Shown: positions 1 to 9,231, numbered from the stretch's first letter. The stretch: 64,000 nt of DNA from Mycobacterium sp. Z3061 (GCF_031583025.1 NZ_CP134062.1:4685234-4749233); one strand, 5' to 3'. Made by a program: numbers and translations. The notes: a model not told the origin generated them from the letters alone.

Positions 1-1317
1 GGTGAACCGCCCGATCCGCGCGAAGGCATCCGAGTCGTCGCGGGTCGCCAGAACCGACCACTGCAGATCGGAATTCGGGATGTTAAGCGGCGCGTAGGCC
101 TCCAGTTCTTTGTTGCCGGTGTAGTCGGTGCCGATCGTCACCCCGGTCTCACCACGCTGCGCTGCCTTCAGACCGGCGCTGCGCACCGGCTGCACCAACG
201 TCGTACCGCCCAGTCGAATGGCTCGGTCCGCGACGTCGGGTGCGGTGCCGGCCGCGATCACCTCACGCCGGTATTCCTTCGGGTCCTCCAGAAAAAGCCT
301 TGAGTCAGAACGCATCAAACCGTCGGGACCGGCGAGGTAGGTTTCGGTCGCCGCCCCCATGCCGGCGGCCTGCCACTGCTTGTTGGCGGTCATGATGTAG
401 TTGATCTTGGCGATCGGGACCGGCAGTGCCATGACGCCGTCGAATCTGCCATCCAGGCCGATCGGCGACACCACCCACGCGGTCGGCACGTCGAGCTGAG
501 GCTGATACGGCTCGAAGTCCGTGATCCAGACGAACTCAACGTCGTTGGAGCGCAACGCTTTCAGGTACGCTTCGCGCAGATTCGATTCGCGATACGGTCC
601 GGTCAGGATGTTGGTGCCGAGGTCAGGCCCTTTGTCCACGGTGTAGACGACATTGCCGTCCATGTCGAACAGCAGGGCGTCCCGGTAGTTGAAACGGCTG
701 ACGATGCTGCGCATGTAGAAATCGAAGCGAACATTGGCGGCCGACCAGGCGCTGCCGTCACCGGGATCCACCGGCGGGTCGGTATTGGGCTTCGTTGCGG
801 CGGTGTAATTGGCCTGAAGGTACTTCTCGGCGTTGGTTTTCGGCAGCAGAGCGTTGAGATCGAGTTCTTCACCCGTCACCCGTTCAATGGGCTTGATCAT
901 CTGGTCTTGGTAGTAGTTGGCCAGCGCCTGTTGTTGCGGGCCGCTGATCGTCGCGTTGTTCAGTTGATTGAATCCGGCGGTCAGCGCGAGCACGGCCTGG
1001 TCGATGCTGAAGCCGCCGCTGTAGACGATCAGTGAGTTCGTCACCTCGCGGAACAACGCCTCGATCTGCCGCTTCTGGGACTCGCGCAACTCGATCAGTC
1101 GCTCGGACTCGACTTCGCGCAGGGCATTGCGCCCGGAGATGGCACCGATGTACCCGATGACAGCGATGGACAAGATGCTCGACAACAGCAGCGCGACCAG
1201 GATCTTGGACTGGATGCTGATCTTGAAGCGGATCCGGGGCAGGATGCGGTGGACACGCTTCTTCCCCGGAGCGCTCTGCGCCTCCGCTTCGGATTCTGTT
1301 GGCTCACCCGACGTCAA
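1..1317 (-). CDS. Membrane-bound adenylate/guanylate cyclase, N-terminal part (runs off the window)
   Basis: The reverse strand is open from a TTG at 1317 to base 1 (439 codons, no stop). I chose TTG because an AGAAGGGA ribosome-binding site lies about 5 nt upstream; the frame is closed further up by a TAG. The N-terminus is charged (MTSGEPTESEAEAQ), then comes a hydrophobic helix (ILVALLLSSILSIAVIGYIGAI, about residues 40-62), then a long soluble region of Cache/CHASE type rich in aromatic and polar residues that would lie outside the membrane. The HAMP and class III cyclase domains expected at the C-terminus are beyond the window. Assignment as the Rv2435c-type cyclase rests on this topology and on the rbsK neighbourhood; the catalytic domain itself is not visible. 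Confidence 0.75.
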   Translation of the reverse strand, partial: MTSGEPTESEAEAQSAPGKKRVHRILPRIRFKISIQSKILVALLLSSILSIAVIGYIGAISGRNALREVESERLIELRESQKRQIEALFREVTNSLIVYSGGFSIDQAVLALTAGFNQLNNATISGPQQQALANYYQDQMIKPIERVTGEELDLNALLPKTNAEKYLQANYTAATKPNTDPPVDPGDGSAWSAANVRFDFYMRSIVSRFNYRDALLFDMDGNVVYTVDKGPDLGTNILTGPYRESNLREAYLKALRSNDVEFVWITDFEPYQPQLDVPTAWVVSPIGLDGRFDGVMALPVPIAKINYIMTANKQWQAAGMGAATETYLAGPDGLMRSDSRLFLEDPKEYRREVIAAGTAPDVADRAIRLGGTTLVQPVRSAGLKAAQRGETGVTIGTDYTGNKELEAYAPLNIPNSDLQWSVLATRDDSDAFARIGRFT

Positions 1318-1451
1318 TCGGCTTCCCTTCTGCCTTGTCTCGGGTCTCCGATCACGCTGCACACTAGCTCTCTGACCGGTGGATATCGGCGTTTTGCGGG
1401 AAGTGACGTCGGCACGTGTCCGAGAATTCACCGTTTGGTGACGGCTGCCTT

Positions 1452-2207
1452 TCAGTGGATGGCGCGTTCCCAATCCACCACGAACCGGCGCGACGGGTCC
1501 GAAGGGTCCACCGCACAGGGAAGTTCGAGCCCGACCGCAAGGTAGGGCACATGATCTTCCGGAATCGATTGGACGCTCCGGCCGATGATCGGCGCCAGAT
1601 TCGGGAAGCGAAGCTCCATCTCGACGACATACTGCGGGGCATCGAGCAGCTCGGGCATCGCGGTTGCCTGTCTGCCCAAGCTGCGCAACGTGTTTCCGGT
1701 CGGCGCAAAGGACCTGAGCACACCCTGGACGCGCTGACCTGACGCGAGTAGTTGCGCTGCGGATGCCCATTGGCCTGACGCGCTGCCGTGTCGCTGCTTG
1801 TGCTCGTTGTACGCCGCGGCCAGGTCCGCGGCATTCGGTGATCCAGTAAACGTCGTCCTGCGGATCGAACTAGCTGGCTCTATCCGGACCTTGCCCAGGT
1901 CCGCGGAGTCAACCTGGACGGGAACCACGGAACCGGGTTGGACGGAAGCCATCTGAATCGGGTGGATCGCCTGTCGGACAGCCGCCTCGTACGGTTCGCG
2001 GCCCGGGATCTCGACGCTGAGGCTGATCTTGCAGACATACCGGTCGTTGATCACCGTGCCGGTCGACTGCACCGACAGGATCCGCGCTACTCCGGTCAGC
2101 GCCGGCCCGGTGAACCGGGGCTTCCTGATCCGATACAGGCTGACGCCGATGAACAACAACACGAGGGCCGGGATGCCCCAGCTCAGCATGGGGGTCAAGC
2201 TTTCCAT
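1452..2207 (-). CDS. Single-pass membrane protein of unknown function
   Basis: 251 aa. One hydrophobic segment at residues 7-24 (LSWGIPALVLLFIGVSLY) is followed by a basic RIRKPR stop-transfer, so the rest is probably cytoplasmic. The soluble part holds two similar beta-rich modules, each with a pattern of hydrophobic strand, proline turn and acidic end (about 40-115 and 155-250; compare 'VPVQVDSADLGKVRIEP' with 'LELPCAVDPSDPSRRFV'). I do not recognise the family; mycobacteria carry several such short membrane proteins. The start has no Shine-Dalgarno sequence, but a TACCGT -10 box lies 6 nt upstream, suggesting a leaderless transcript divergent from rbsK. Confidence 0.75.
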   Translation of the reverse strand: MESLTPMLSWGIPALVLLFIGVSLYRIRKPRFTGPALTGVARILSVQSTGTVINDRYVCKISLSVEIPGREPYEAAVRQAIHPIQMASVQPGSVVPVQVDSADLGKVRIEPASSIRRTTFTGSPNAADLAAAYNEHKQRHGSASGQWASAAQLLASGQRVQGVLRSFAPTGNTLRSLGRQATAMPELLDAPQYVVEMELRFPNLAPIIGRSVQSIPEDHVPYLAVGLELPCAVDPSDPSRRFVVDWERAIH

Positions 2208-2213
2208 GGCGGG

Positions 2214-2268
2214 ACGGTAGCCGGGGTGGGGCGGCTACCGTGCCCAAGTTTCGAGCAGAATCTAGTGT
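2214..2268. promoter_or_regulatory. Divergent leaderless promoters between the hypothetical gene and rbsK
   Basis: On the reverse strand TACCGT (2219-2214) precedes the ATG at 2207 by 6 nt. On the forward strand TAGTGT (2263-2268) precedes the ATG at 2276 by 7 nt. Neither gene has a good Shine-Dalgarno sequence. In mycobacteria a TANNNT -10 box this close to the start puts +1 on the start codon. This is inferred from spacing only. Confidence 0.5.
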
Positions 2269-2275
2269 CGGTGAC

Positions 2276-3151
2276 ATGTCCGAGCGGGTTTGTGTGGTGG
2301 GCAGCATCAACTGGGATCTGACGCTCGACGTCGCGGATCTGCCGCGTCCGGGCGAGACGGTGCTGGCGTCTGCCCTGGCCTACGCGCCCGGCGGCAAAGG
2401 GGGCAATCAGGCGGTGGCAGCGGCGCGCGCCGGTGCGTGCGTGCGGTTCGTCGGTGCCGTCGGTGACGATCCGGCCGGTGATCGGTTGATCCAACACCTG
2501 CGCGCGGCGGCCGTCGACGTGGACGCCGTCGTCCGTCGGCACGGGCCCAGTGGGACGGCGATCATCGTGGTGGACGCCGGTGGGGAAAACACCATCGTGG
2601 TGGCTCCGGGTGCGAACTCAGCGCTCTCGGTGTCGCCGACTTCGATCGCGGACTGCGATGTCTTCTTGACGCAGTTGGAGATTCCGGTGCCGACGGCATT
2701 GACGGCCGCGCGCCAGGCGCGGTCGGCCGGTGCCGTCGTGATGGTCAATGCGTCGCCCGCCGGGCAGGACGAAGAGGCGATGGCCGAACTGGCCGGCGTT
2801 GCCGATGTGGTGATCGCGAACGAGCACGAGGCTCGTCTTTGGCCTTGGCGGAGTGAGCATTTCGTGGTCACGCTGGGTGCACGCGGTGCCCGCTACCTGG
2901 GTGTCGACGGCGAGTTCGAGGTACCTGCCCCGGCCGTCGCGGCGGTCGACACCACCGGCGCGGGCGACGTATTCGCGGGTGTTCTGGCCGCGAGTTGGCC
3001 GGCTGGTTCGGGATCTGCCGACGGACGTCGCAAGGCGTTGCGGCGGGCATGTGCGGCAGGTGCGTTGGCGACGCTGGTGCGCGGTGCGGGTGATTGCGCA
3101 CCGGACGCCGCTGCGATCGACGCGGCTGTTACTCGTCTGTCACATCAGTAA
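2276..3151 (+). CDS. rbsK: Ribokinase, PfkB family
   Basis: 291 aa, usual size for ribokinase, which phosphorylates D-ribose with ATP for entry into the pentose phosphate pathway. The start MSERVCVVGS was preferred over the longer open frame from 2240 because the family begins right at the first beta strand (VVGSINWDL). PfkB signature 1 is seen as PGGKGGNQAVAAARAG, signature 2 with the catalytic aspartate as DTTGAGDVFAGV, and NEHEA is the usual motif ahead of the nucleotide site. No transporter or sugar-isomerase genes are adjacent, so another small sugar or nucleoside cannot be excluded as substrate. Confidence 0.9.
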   Translation: MSERVCVVGSINWDLTLDVADLPRPGETVLASALAYAPGGKGGNQAVAAARAGACVRFVGAVGDDPAGDRLIQHLRAAAVDVDAVVRRHGPSGTAIIVVDAGGENTIVVAPGANSALSVSPTSIADCDVFLTQLEIPVPTALTAARQARSAGAVVMVNASPAGQDEEAMAELAGVADVVIANEHEARLWPWRSEHFVVTLGARGARYLGVDGEFEVPAPAVAAVDTTGAGDVFAGVLAASWPAGSGSADGRRKALRRACAAGALATLVRGAGDCAPDAAAIDAAVTRLSHQ

Positions 3152-3180
3152 CTCGACCAGGGTGGCACTAGGTCGTCAAA

Positions 3181-3204
3181 GTTGATATCGCAGGTGATAT
3201 CAAC
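3181..3204. repeat. Perfect 9-bp inverted repeat downstream of rbsK
   Basis: GTTGATATC (3181-3189), 6-nt loop, GATATCAAC (3196-3204), 29 bp after the rbsK stop. The stem is AT-rich and there is no T-run, so it is a weak terminator candidate. Its symmetry fits a dimeric repressor operator equally well. Confidence 0.6.
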
Positions 3205-3310
3205 ACGTTTCGGGCGTGAGCGTGCATCGAATGCCGCCGACACGCCGGGCCGAGCGGGATTTCTGCCGTGAGCGAAATAGGCGGCTGCTGAGCGGGTTTG
3301 GCGCGAAAAG

Positions 3311-3333
3311 TTGTCAGTGCCCTTTCCTAGAAT
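3311..3333 (+). promoter_or_regulatory. PafBC-type (RecA-independent) DNA-damage promoter
   Basis: TTGTCAGTG (3311-3319), 8 nt, TAGAAT (3328-3333). This is an exact match to the published mycobacterial RecA-NDp motif TTGTCRGTG-N8-TANNNT, bound by PafBC with sigma-A. The ATG at 3341 follows the -10 box by 7 nt with no Shine-Dalgarno sequence, so the transcript is probably leaderless. It predicts induction of the HNH gene by DNA damage. Confidence 0.8.
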
Positions 3334-3340
3334 TGCGGGT

Positions 3341-4660
3341 ATGGCATCGAGTTCGCGTGAGGAGATCGTGCAGGTCTTCAACGCACTCGACGCCGCCGTT
3401 GATCGCCTGTGCGACTTGACGTTCGACGCGTTGACCACCCCGGAGTTCCTGCGCGGTATGGAGCGCCTGGAAAAGGTGCACCGCCGGATGCGCACACCAC
3501 AGCACACGTTGATCAACCACCTCAAAGCCCAAGCCACCGAGGAAGAACTCGGCGCCAAACTCCCCGCCGCACTGGCCGAGCGGCTGCGGATCACCAAAGC
3601 CGACGCCAACCGGCGCATCGCCGAGGCCGACGACCTCGGCCAGCGCCGGGCACTGACGGGGGAGCCGTTGGCGCCGCTGCTGAACGCCACCGCCGCCGCC
3701 CAGCGCCAGGGCCTGGTCGGGGATGCCCACATCAAGGTGATCCGCGACTTCATCGCCCATCTGCCCAGCACGGTGGATGTCGGCACCTGGGAGGCCGCCG
3801 AGAAAGACCTGGCCGGCAAAGCGTGTGACTTCCGCCCCGACCAGGTCGCCAAATACGCCCACGAGCTGATGGCGCTGCTGCACCCCGACGGCGACTACAC
3901 CGAGGACGAACGCGCCCGCAAACGTGGCCTCATCCTGGGCCCCCAGCAGTACGACGGCATGTCCCGGCTCAGCGGCCTGATCACCCCCGAACTACGGGCA
4001 CTGCTCGAAGCCGCCTGGGCCAAACTCGCCGCCCCCGGCGCCGGCGTCCCGGACGGGGACACCGACACCCGCAGCCAACCCCAACGCAACCACGACGCCA
4101 TGGTCACCGCGATCCGGGAACTGTTCGCCTCCGGCGAGTTGGGCACCCACAACGGCCTACCCGTCAGCATCATCGTCACGACCAGTTTGAAAGACCTTGA
4201 GGCCGGGGCCGGCCGAGCCCGCACTGGCGGCGGCACCCGCATCCCGCTGCCCACCCTGATCGGCTGGGCCGCTACCGCCCACCACTACCTGGCGATCTTC
4301 GACGGCGCCAAGCCGCTGGCCCTGTTCCACGCCAAGCGCTTCGCCAACCTCGCCCAGCGACTGATGCTGCTGGCCAAAGACGGCGGCTGCACCCGCCCCG
4401 GCTGCGACACCCCCGGCTACCACTCCGAGGCGCATCACCTCTCGGGCTGGACGAATACCTATGTCACCGACATCCACGACCTCACCCTGGCCTGCGGCAT
4501 TGATAATCGCCTCGCCGAAAAAGGCTGGACCACCCGCAAAAACGCCAAAAGCGACACCGAATGGCTCCCACCCGCCCATCTGGATCACGGCCAACCGCGA
4601 ATCAACACCTTCCACCACCCGGAAAAGCTGTTCGCCCCCGATGATGACGAACCCGCTTGA
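3341..4660 (+). CDS. DUF222 / HNH endonuclease family protein (13E12 repeat family)
   Basis: 439 aa. The N-terminal two thirds are the alpha-helical DUF222 domain typical of the mycobacterial 13E12 group. The C-terminus is an HNH nuclease fold with paired cysteines and histidines ([24 protein letters not shown] ... [11 protein letters not shown], shown here only as key parts). The His-His and Asn residues expected for metal binding and catalysis are present, although the last motif has GIDN where many members have HHH/N. The start at 3341 rather than the upstream 3311 codon is supported by the DNA-damage promoter, whose -35-like element would otherwise be coding. Members occur in many copies in these genomes and are often near phage attachment sites; the biological role is not established. 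Confidence 0.88.
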   Translation: MASSSREEIVQVFNALDAAVDRLCDLTFDALTTPEFLRGMERLEKVHRRMRTPQHTLINHLKAQATEEELGAKLPAALAERLRITKADANRRIAEADDLGQRRALTGEPLAPLLNATAAAQRQGLVGDAHIKVIRDFIAHLPSTVDVGTWEAAEKDLAGKACDFRPDQVAKYAHELMALLHPDGDYTEDERARKRGLILGPQQYDGMSRLSGLITPELRALLEAAWAKLAAPGAGVPDGDTDTRSQPQRNHDAMVTAIRELFASGELGTHNGLPVSIIVTTSLKDLEAGAGRARTGGGTRIPLPTLIGWAATAHHYLAIFDGAKPLALFHAKRFANLAQRLMLLAKDGGCTRPGCDTPGYHSEAHHLSGWTNTYVTDIHDLTLACGIDNRLAEKGWTTRKNAKSDTEWLPPAHLDHGQPRINTFHHPEKLFAPDDDEPA

Positions 4661-4673
4661 CGACGGACACCCG

Positions 4674-6716
4674 TCAGCCTTCGGGCACCTCACGCTCGAT
4701 CTCTTCGAGCCATATCCGCGCGGACATGTCCGAGGGCGCCCGCCAGTCTCCGCGCGGCGAGAGCGAGCCACCGTGAGAAACCTTGGGGCCGTTGGGCAAT
4801 GCGGAGCGCTTGAACTGGCTGAACGAGTAGAACCGCTGCACGAAGACCTGCAGCCAATGCCGGATCTCCGACAGCGAATACTTCGGACGGTTGCTTTCGG
4901 GGAAGCCGGGCGGCCACTCGCCGCGGTCCGGGTCACTCCATGCATGCCACGCGAGGAACGCGATCTTGGACGGCTGGAAGCCGTGACGCAACACCTGGTA
5001 CAGCGAAAAGTCCTGCAGCGCATAGGGACCGACCTTGGCCTCACTGCTCTGCAGTTCCTCTTCCTCTCCGGCCGGGACCAGCTCAGGGGTGATCTCGGTG
5101 TCCACCACCGACTGCAGCACATCGGTGACGTCCTTTTCGAACTGGCCCGAGGAGATGACCCACCGAATCAGGTGCTGAATGAGTGTCTTGGGCACGCCGC
5201 CGTTGACGTTGTAATGCGACATCTGGTCGCCGACACCGTATGTCGACCAGCCCAGCGCGAGCTCCGAGAGGTCTCCGGTGCCCAGCACGATGCCGCCCCG
5301 CTGGTTGGCCAACCGGAACAGGTAATCCGTGCGCAGGCCGGCCTGCACATTTTCAAAGGTCACGTCGTAGACCTTCTCGCCACGCGCAAAAGGATGGCCG
5401 ATCTCCTCGAACATGCGCTTGGCGGTCTCGGTGATATCGATTTCCTCGAAGGTGATACCCAGTGCCTCACCCAACTTGACGGCGTTGCTCTTGGTGTGGT
5501 CCCCGGTGGCGAAGCCCGGCAGGGTGAAACCCAGGATGTCGCTGCGCGGCCGGCCCTCCCGGTCCATCGCCTTGGCCGCGACGATCAACGCGTGCGTCGA
5601 ATCCAGGCCCCCGGAGACACCGATGACCACCTTCGGATAATCCAGCGCCCGCAGCCGCTGCTCCAGCCCGGCGACCTGAATGTTGTAGGCCTCGTAGCAA
5701 TCCTGTTCCAGCCGTTCGCGATTGGACGGCACGAACGGGAAGCGTTCGATGTCGCGCAGCAGACCGATGTCACCGTCGGGCGGGTCGACGCGGAATTCGA
5801 TGCGCCGGAATGTGTCCGTGACCGCTCGATGGTGGCGCCGATTGTCGTCGAACGTGCCCATCCGAAGCCGCTCCGAACGCAGCCGCCCGGTATCGACGTC
5901 GGCGACCGAACGGCGCTCGCCCATCGGGAAACGTTCCGACGACGCCAGCTCGGTGCCGTTCTCATAGATCATGGTCTGACCGTCCCACGCCAGGTCGGTC
6001 GTCGACTCACCCGCTCCCGCGGCCGCATACACGTAGGCGGCCAGGCATCGAGCCGACGCCGAGCGGGCGAGCAGGCAGCGGTCTTCTGCCCTGCCGATGG
6101 TGATCGGGCTGCCGGAAAGGTTCGCCAGCACGGTGGCCCCCGCCAGGGCCGCCTCGGCGCTGGGCGGCACCGGCACGAACATGTCCTCGCAGATCTCGAC
6201 GTGTAGCACGAAGTCGGGTAGGTCCACCGCGGTGAACAACAGGTCGGGACCGAACGGAACGTCCTCACCCGCGATCCGGATACTGCCCCGCTCACCGTCT
6301 CCCGGTGCGATTTGGCGGTACTCGTAGAACTCCCGATAGGTCGGCAGATAGGACTTGGGCACCACCCCGAGCACCACGCCGCGATGGATGACGACCGCGG
6401 TGTTGTAGATACGGTGCAGGTGCCGCAGCGGCGCGCCGACAACGAGCACCGGAAGCAGGTCGGCAGACGCCGTCACGACCTCATGCAGCGCCTCTTCCAC
6501 GGCGTCGAGCAGGGCATCCTGCAGCAGGATGTCCTCGATGGAATATCCGCACAGTGTGAGTTCCGGGAAAACAGCCAGCGCCACGCCGTCGTCATGGCAC
6601 TCGCGCGCCAACCCGAGAACCGACGCGGCATTGGCGGCCGGGTCGGCGATCGAGGTGTGGTGCGTGCACGCAGCAACGCGCACGAACCCGTGTCGGTATG
6701 CGGAGTAAAAGCTCAT
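4674..6716 (-). CDS. nadE: Glutamine-dependent NAD+ synthetase
   Basis: 680 aa, the length of the mycobacterial enzyme. An N-terminal nitrilase-type glutaminase (residues 1-about 300) has the catalytic triad Glu52 (VFPELTLCGYS), Lys121 (VPKSYLP) and Cys176 (HVEICEDMF). The C-terminal synthetase has the SGGLDST pyrophosphate loop near residue 365. It amidates NaAD to NAD+ with ammonia channelled from glutamine. It is convergent with the HNH gene (13 bp apart) and divergent from the sirtuin gene. A GGAGGG sequence sits just ahead of the ATG. Confidence 0.97.
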   Translation of the reverse strand: MSFYSAYRHGFVRVAACTHHTSIADPAANAASVLGLARECHDDGVALAVFPELTLCGYSIEDILLQDALLDAVEEALHEVVTASADLLPVLVVGAPLRHLHRIYNTAVVIHRGVVLGVVPKSYLPTYREFYEYRQIAPGDGERGSIRIAGEDVPFGPDLLFTAVDLPDFVLHVEICEDMFVPVPPSAEAALAGATVLANLSGSPITIGRAEDRCLLARSASARCLAAYVYAAAGAGESTTDLAWDGQTMIYENGTELASSERFPMGERRSVADVDTGRLRSERLRMGTFDDNRRHHRAVTDTFRRIEFRVDPPDGDIGLLRDIERFPFVPSNRERLEQDCYEAYNIQVAGLEQRLRALDYPKVVIGVSGGLDSTHALIVAAKAMDREGRPRSDILGFTLPGFATGDHTKSNAVKLGEALGITFEEIDITETAKRMFEEIGHPFARGEKVYDVTFENVQAGLRTDYLFRLANQRGGIVLGTGDLSELALGWSTYGVGDQMSHYNVNGGVPKTLIQHLIRWVISSGQFEKDVTDVLQSVVDTEITPELVPAGEEEELQSSEAKVGPYALQDFSLYQVLRHGFQPSKIAFLAWHAWSDPDRGEWPPGFPESNRPKYSLSEIRHWLQVFVQRFYSFSQFKRSALPNGPKVSHGGSLSPRGDWRAPSDMSARIWLEEIEREVPEG

Positions 6717-6786
6717 CGCCCTCCATTCTCGCGTTACTGTCGCATTTCCGACGCCGGGGTCGGGTGACGGGGTGCCAACTAGTGCT

Positions 6787-6792
6787 TAGGCT
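6787..6792 (+). promoter_or_regulatory. -10 box of the sirtuin gene
   Basis: TAGGCT is followed by 7 nt and then the GTG at 6800. No ribosome-binding site is separable from this box, so a leaderless transcript is likely. It also decides the start among three in-frame GTG codons (6761, 6782, 6800). Confidence 0.5.
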
Positions 6793-6799
6793 CGATGGA

Positions 6800-7633
6800 G
6801 TGGAATCTCCCGAACTCATCGCGCTGCTGTCCGGCCGCCGGATCGCGGTGCTGACGGGCGCGGGCCTTTCCACGGACTCGGGCATACCCGATTACCGCGG
6901 GCCTGACTCCCCGCCGAGCAACCCGATGACGATCCGGCAGTTCACGTCGGACCCGGTATTCCGGCAGCGTTACTGGGCGCGCAACCATCTGGGCTGGCGG
7001 CACATGGACAACACGCAACCCAACGCCGGACACCGGGCGCTGGCCGCGCTGGAACGTGCCGGAGTGGTCAACGGGGTCATCACCCAGAATGTCGACCTGC
7101 TGCACACCAAGGCCGGCAGTAACAACGTCATCAATCTGCACGGCACCTACGCCCGGGTGGCCTGCCTGAGTTGTGGCCACCGCATGAGTCGCGCCGCGCT
7201 GGCAGAACAGCTCGAAGCGCTCAACCCCGGATTCATCGAGCGTTCCGAAGCTGTCGGCGGACTGGCGGTGGCCCCGGATGCGGACGCCGTCGTCGCCGAT
7301 ACCGCCTCCTTCCGCTACGTCGACTGCCCGCACTGCGGCGGCATGCTCAAGCCCGACATCGTCTACTTCGGCGAGAGCGTTCCCAAAGACATTGTCGAGC
7401 AGGCTTATTCAATGGTCGATCAGGCACAGGCGCTGCTGGTGGCAGGGTCGTCGCTGACGGTGTTCTCCGGTTACCGCTTCGTGCGCCACGCCGCGGCCAA
7501 CAACATCCCGGTGGCCATCGTCAACCGCGGCCGCACCCGCGGTGACGACCTGGCCGGCGTGACGGTCGACGGTGGTTGTTCCGAGATACTGACGCTGCTT
7601 GCCGGCGAGCTGGTGGTCAGCGCGCCCTTCTGA
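6800..7633 (+). CDS. Sir2-family NAD-dependent protein deacylase
   Basis: 277 aa. The NAD-binding signature is [15 protein letters not shown] at the N-terminus; TQNVDLLH and the catalytic NLHGT follow. The small domain carries a zinc site from CLSCGH and CPHCGG. The sequence is longer than, and distinct from, the short CobB type, and resembles SIRT4-like class II sirtuins. The reaction removes acyl groups from lysine, consuming NAD+. It lies divergently next to nadE, so NAD synthesis and an NAD consumer share an intergenic region. The intact zinc and catalytic His argue for a protein deacylase, not a defence NADase. Confidence 0.92.
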   Translation: MESPELIALLSGRRIAVLTGAGLSTDSGIPDYRGPDSPPSNPMTIRQFTSDPVFRQRYWARNHLGWRHMDNTQPNAGHRALAALERAGVVNGVITQNVDLLHTKAGSNNVINLHGTYARVACLSCGHRMSRAALAEQLEALNPGFIERSEAVGGLAVAPDADAVVADTASFRYVDCPHCGGMLKPDIVYFGESVPKDIVEQAYSMVDQAQALLVAGSSLTVFSGYRFVRHAAANNIPVAIVNRGRTRGDDLAGVTVDGGCSEILTLLAGELVVSAPF

Positions 7634-7790
7634 CCTCGGCGACGAACTGGCGTCCCCGGTTGTCGACCACCTGCCACGAGTACGGGCCGATCATCCGGGG
7701 ATGACCGAGCATGTAGACGGCCTGCCCGGCGTCCTGCTCCCGCTCGATACCGTCGACGCGCATGCCGTTGGATGTCGTTAAAGCCCACAT
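7617..7790 (-). CDS. Small conserved-looking protein of 57 aa, unknown function
   Basis: ATG at 7790 with GGAGAA 5 nt upstream (minus strand), stop TGA at 7619-7617, overlapping the 3' end of the sirtuin gene by 17 bp. The product (MWALTTSNGMRVDGIEREQD... ending EVRRAR) is polar, has no membrane segment and reads like a folded beta protein: 'AVYMLGHPRMIG' then '[15 protein letters not shown]'. It was missed by a plain ORF list because it is short. The good ribosome-binding site and sensible composition support it; I do not know the family. Confidence 0.6.
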   Translation of the reverse strand: MWALTTSNGMRVDGIEREQDAGQAVYMLGHPRMIGPYSWQVVDNRGRQFVAEVRRAR

Positions 7791-7958
7791 GATCTTCTCC
7801 GAGTCTGGCTAATTTCGCTGATGCGAGCAGCTTTTCGGAGGCGCCTGTGCGGATCCTCTGTGAATCCTCAACGTTTTCTAGAAGCGGATTTCCAAAAGCG
7901 ACCGCCGGGCACAGTGCGCCACGAGCGTGCGCGACTGTAGTCCTGTCGGCCCGGGTTG

Positions 7959-9218
7959 TCAGAAAGTGCAGGGCATGCTGCGGATCGCGTGGATGAAATT
8001 GCCCGGCACGTAAACCGGTTCGCCCGCCGCGATGTCGGGGAGTTGGCTGAGCAGTTCACCGAAGACGGCGCGTAACTGCGCCCGGGCGACGTGCGCGCCG
8101 AGGCAGAAGTGTACGCCTCCGCCACCGAACCCCAGGTGCGGATTGGGGCTGCGGCTCAGGTCGAAACGGCCGGGCTCGTCGAACGCCTCTTCGTCCCGGT
8201 TGCCGGACGCGTAGAACATGACCACCTTGTCCCCCGCCTGGATCTGCTGACCGCCCAGCTCGAAATCCGTTGCGGCGGTGCGGCGAAAGGTCATCACCGG
8301 AGTGGCCCAGCGAACGAACTCCTCGACCGCGGTGCCGATCCGGTCCTCGAAAGCCGCTTGCAGCCAAGCCTTTTCACCCGGAAAGTCAGTCAGCGCCCGC
8401 AGGGCGTGGCTGGCGGTCTGGCGCGTGGTGTCGTTGCCCGCCACAGCCAGCAGCACAAAGAATGCGGCTACGTCGGCATCGGAGAGCCGGTCGCCGTCGA
8501 CCTCGGCGTTCACCAGGGCGCTGAACAGATCTTCGCCCGGGTTCTCCCGGCGCTCGGCGGCCAGCTGGCCGGCGACCTGGTGCAGGTACACCTGGTTCTC
8601 GAACACCACCTGCAGCGGTTCGCGACCGGCGAGATACTCCGGGTCCGCCCAGGACACCAGCGCATCCGCCGCGTGCGCCACCTGCTGGCGCTCGGACTCC
8701 GGAATCCCGACCATGTCCGACAACGTCCGGATCGGCAGTTCCTTGGCGCAGTACTCGACGAAATCGGCACCACTGCCGGCTTCCCGCAGCTCCTCGACGA
8801 TGGTCTTGGCGTTGGCCTGGATGGACTGCTCGATACGCCGTACCTGCCTGGGCGTGAACGCCGCGCTGACCAGCTTGCGCAGCTTGGTGTGCCGCGGCGG
8901 GTCCATCGCGAGGAAGGACTGGGACGCTTCGAGCAGTTCCTCGGGGATGCTGGCGAACATCACCCCCTTGCCGGACCGGAAGACGTCGTTGTTGCGACTG
9001 ACCGCGACGATGTCGGCGCGTCGGGTGACCGCCCAGTAACCGGGGCCGTCGGGGTCGTCCATCAGCGTGTCTTTGACCGGGGAATGCCAGCTCACCGGAC
9101 GCTCGGCGCGCAGCACCGCGAACGAGCGTTCCCGTTCCTGCGCGGTGGTCGCCCAGAACTGTGGCGAGGACAGGTCGATCGCGTCGTAGGTACGGTCGTT
9201 CGCGCACGTCGCTGTCAT
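7959..9218 (-). CDS. Cytochrome P450 (CYP) monooxygenase
   Basis: 419 aa. The heme loop is FGGGGVHFCLGAHVAR with the axial cysteine, the I-helix oxygen-binding motif is AGNDTTRQ, and the K-helix ExxR is EEFVR. Similar mycobacterial P450s act on sterols, fatty acids or terpenes with ferredoxin partners; the substrate cannot be told. The ATG at 9218 is preferred over the GTG at 9242 because the latter lies inside the operator and because TAGGGT (9231-9226) is placed 7 nt before the ATG. It is transcribed divergently from a TetR-type gene 66 bp away. Confidence 0.95.
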   Translation of the reverse strand: MTATCANDRTYDAIDLSSPQFWATTAQERERSFAVLRAERPVSWHSPVKDTLMDDPDGPGYWAVTRRADIVAVSRNNDVFRSGKGVMFASIPEELLEASQSFLAMDPPRHTKLRKLVSAAFTPRQVRRIEQSIQANAKTIVEELREAGSGADFVEYCAKELPIRTLSDMVGIPESERQQVAHAADALVSWADPEYLAGREPLQVVFENQVYLHQVAGQLAAERRENPGEDLFSALVNAEVDGDRLSDADVAAFFVLLAVAGNDTTRQTASHALRALTDFPGEKAWLQAAFEDRIGTAVEEFVRWATPVMTFRRTAATDFELGGQQIQAGDKVVMFYASGNRDEEAFDEPGRFDLSRSPNPHLGFGGGGVHFCLGAHVARAQLRAVFGELLSQLPDIAAGEPVYVPGNFIHAIRSMPCTF

Positions 9219-9231
9219 GCACGTGACCCTA

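Noticed and set aside
4461..6206. 581-aa open frame on the + strand
   Set aside because: Antisense to nadE; shadow frame of GC-rich DNA.
6800..7633. Sirtuin as an NADase of a defence system
   Set aside because: Complete zinc site and catalytic His of protein deacylases, no partner domain, housekeeping neighbourhood.
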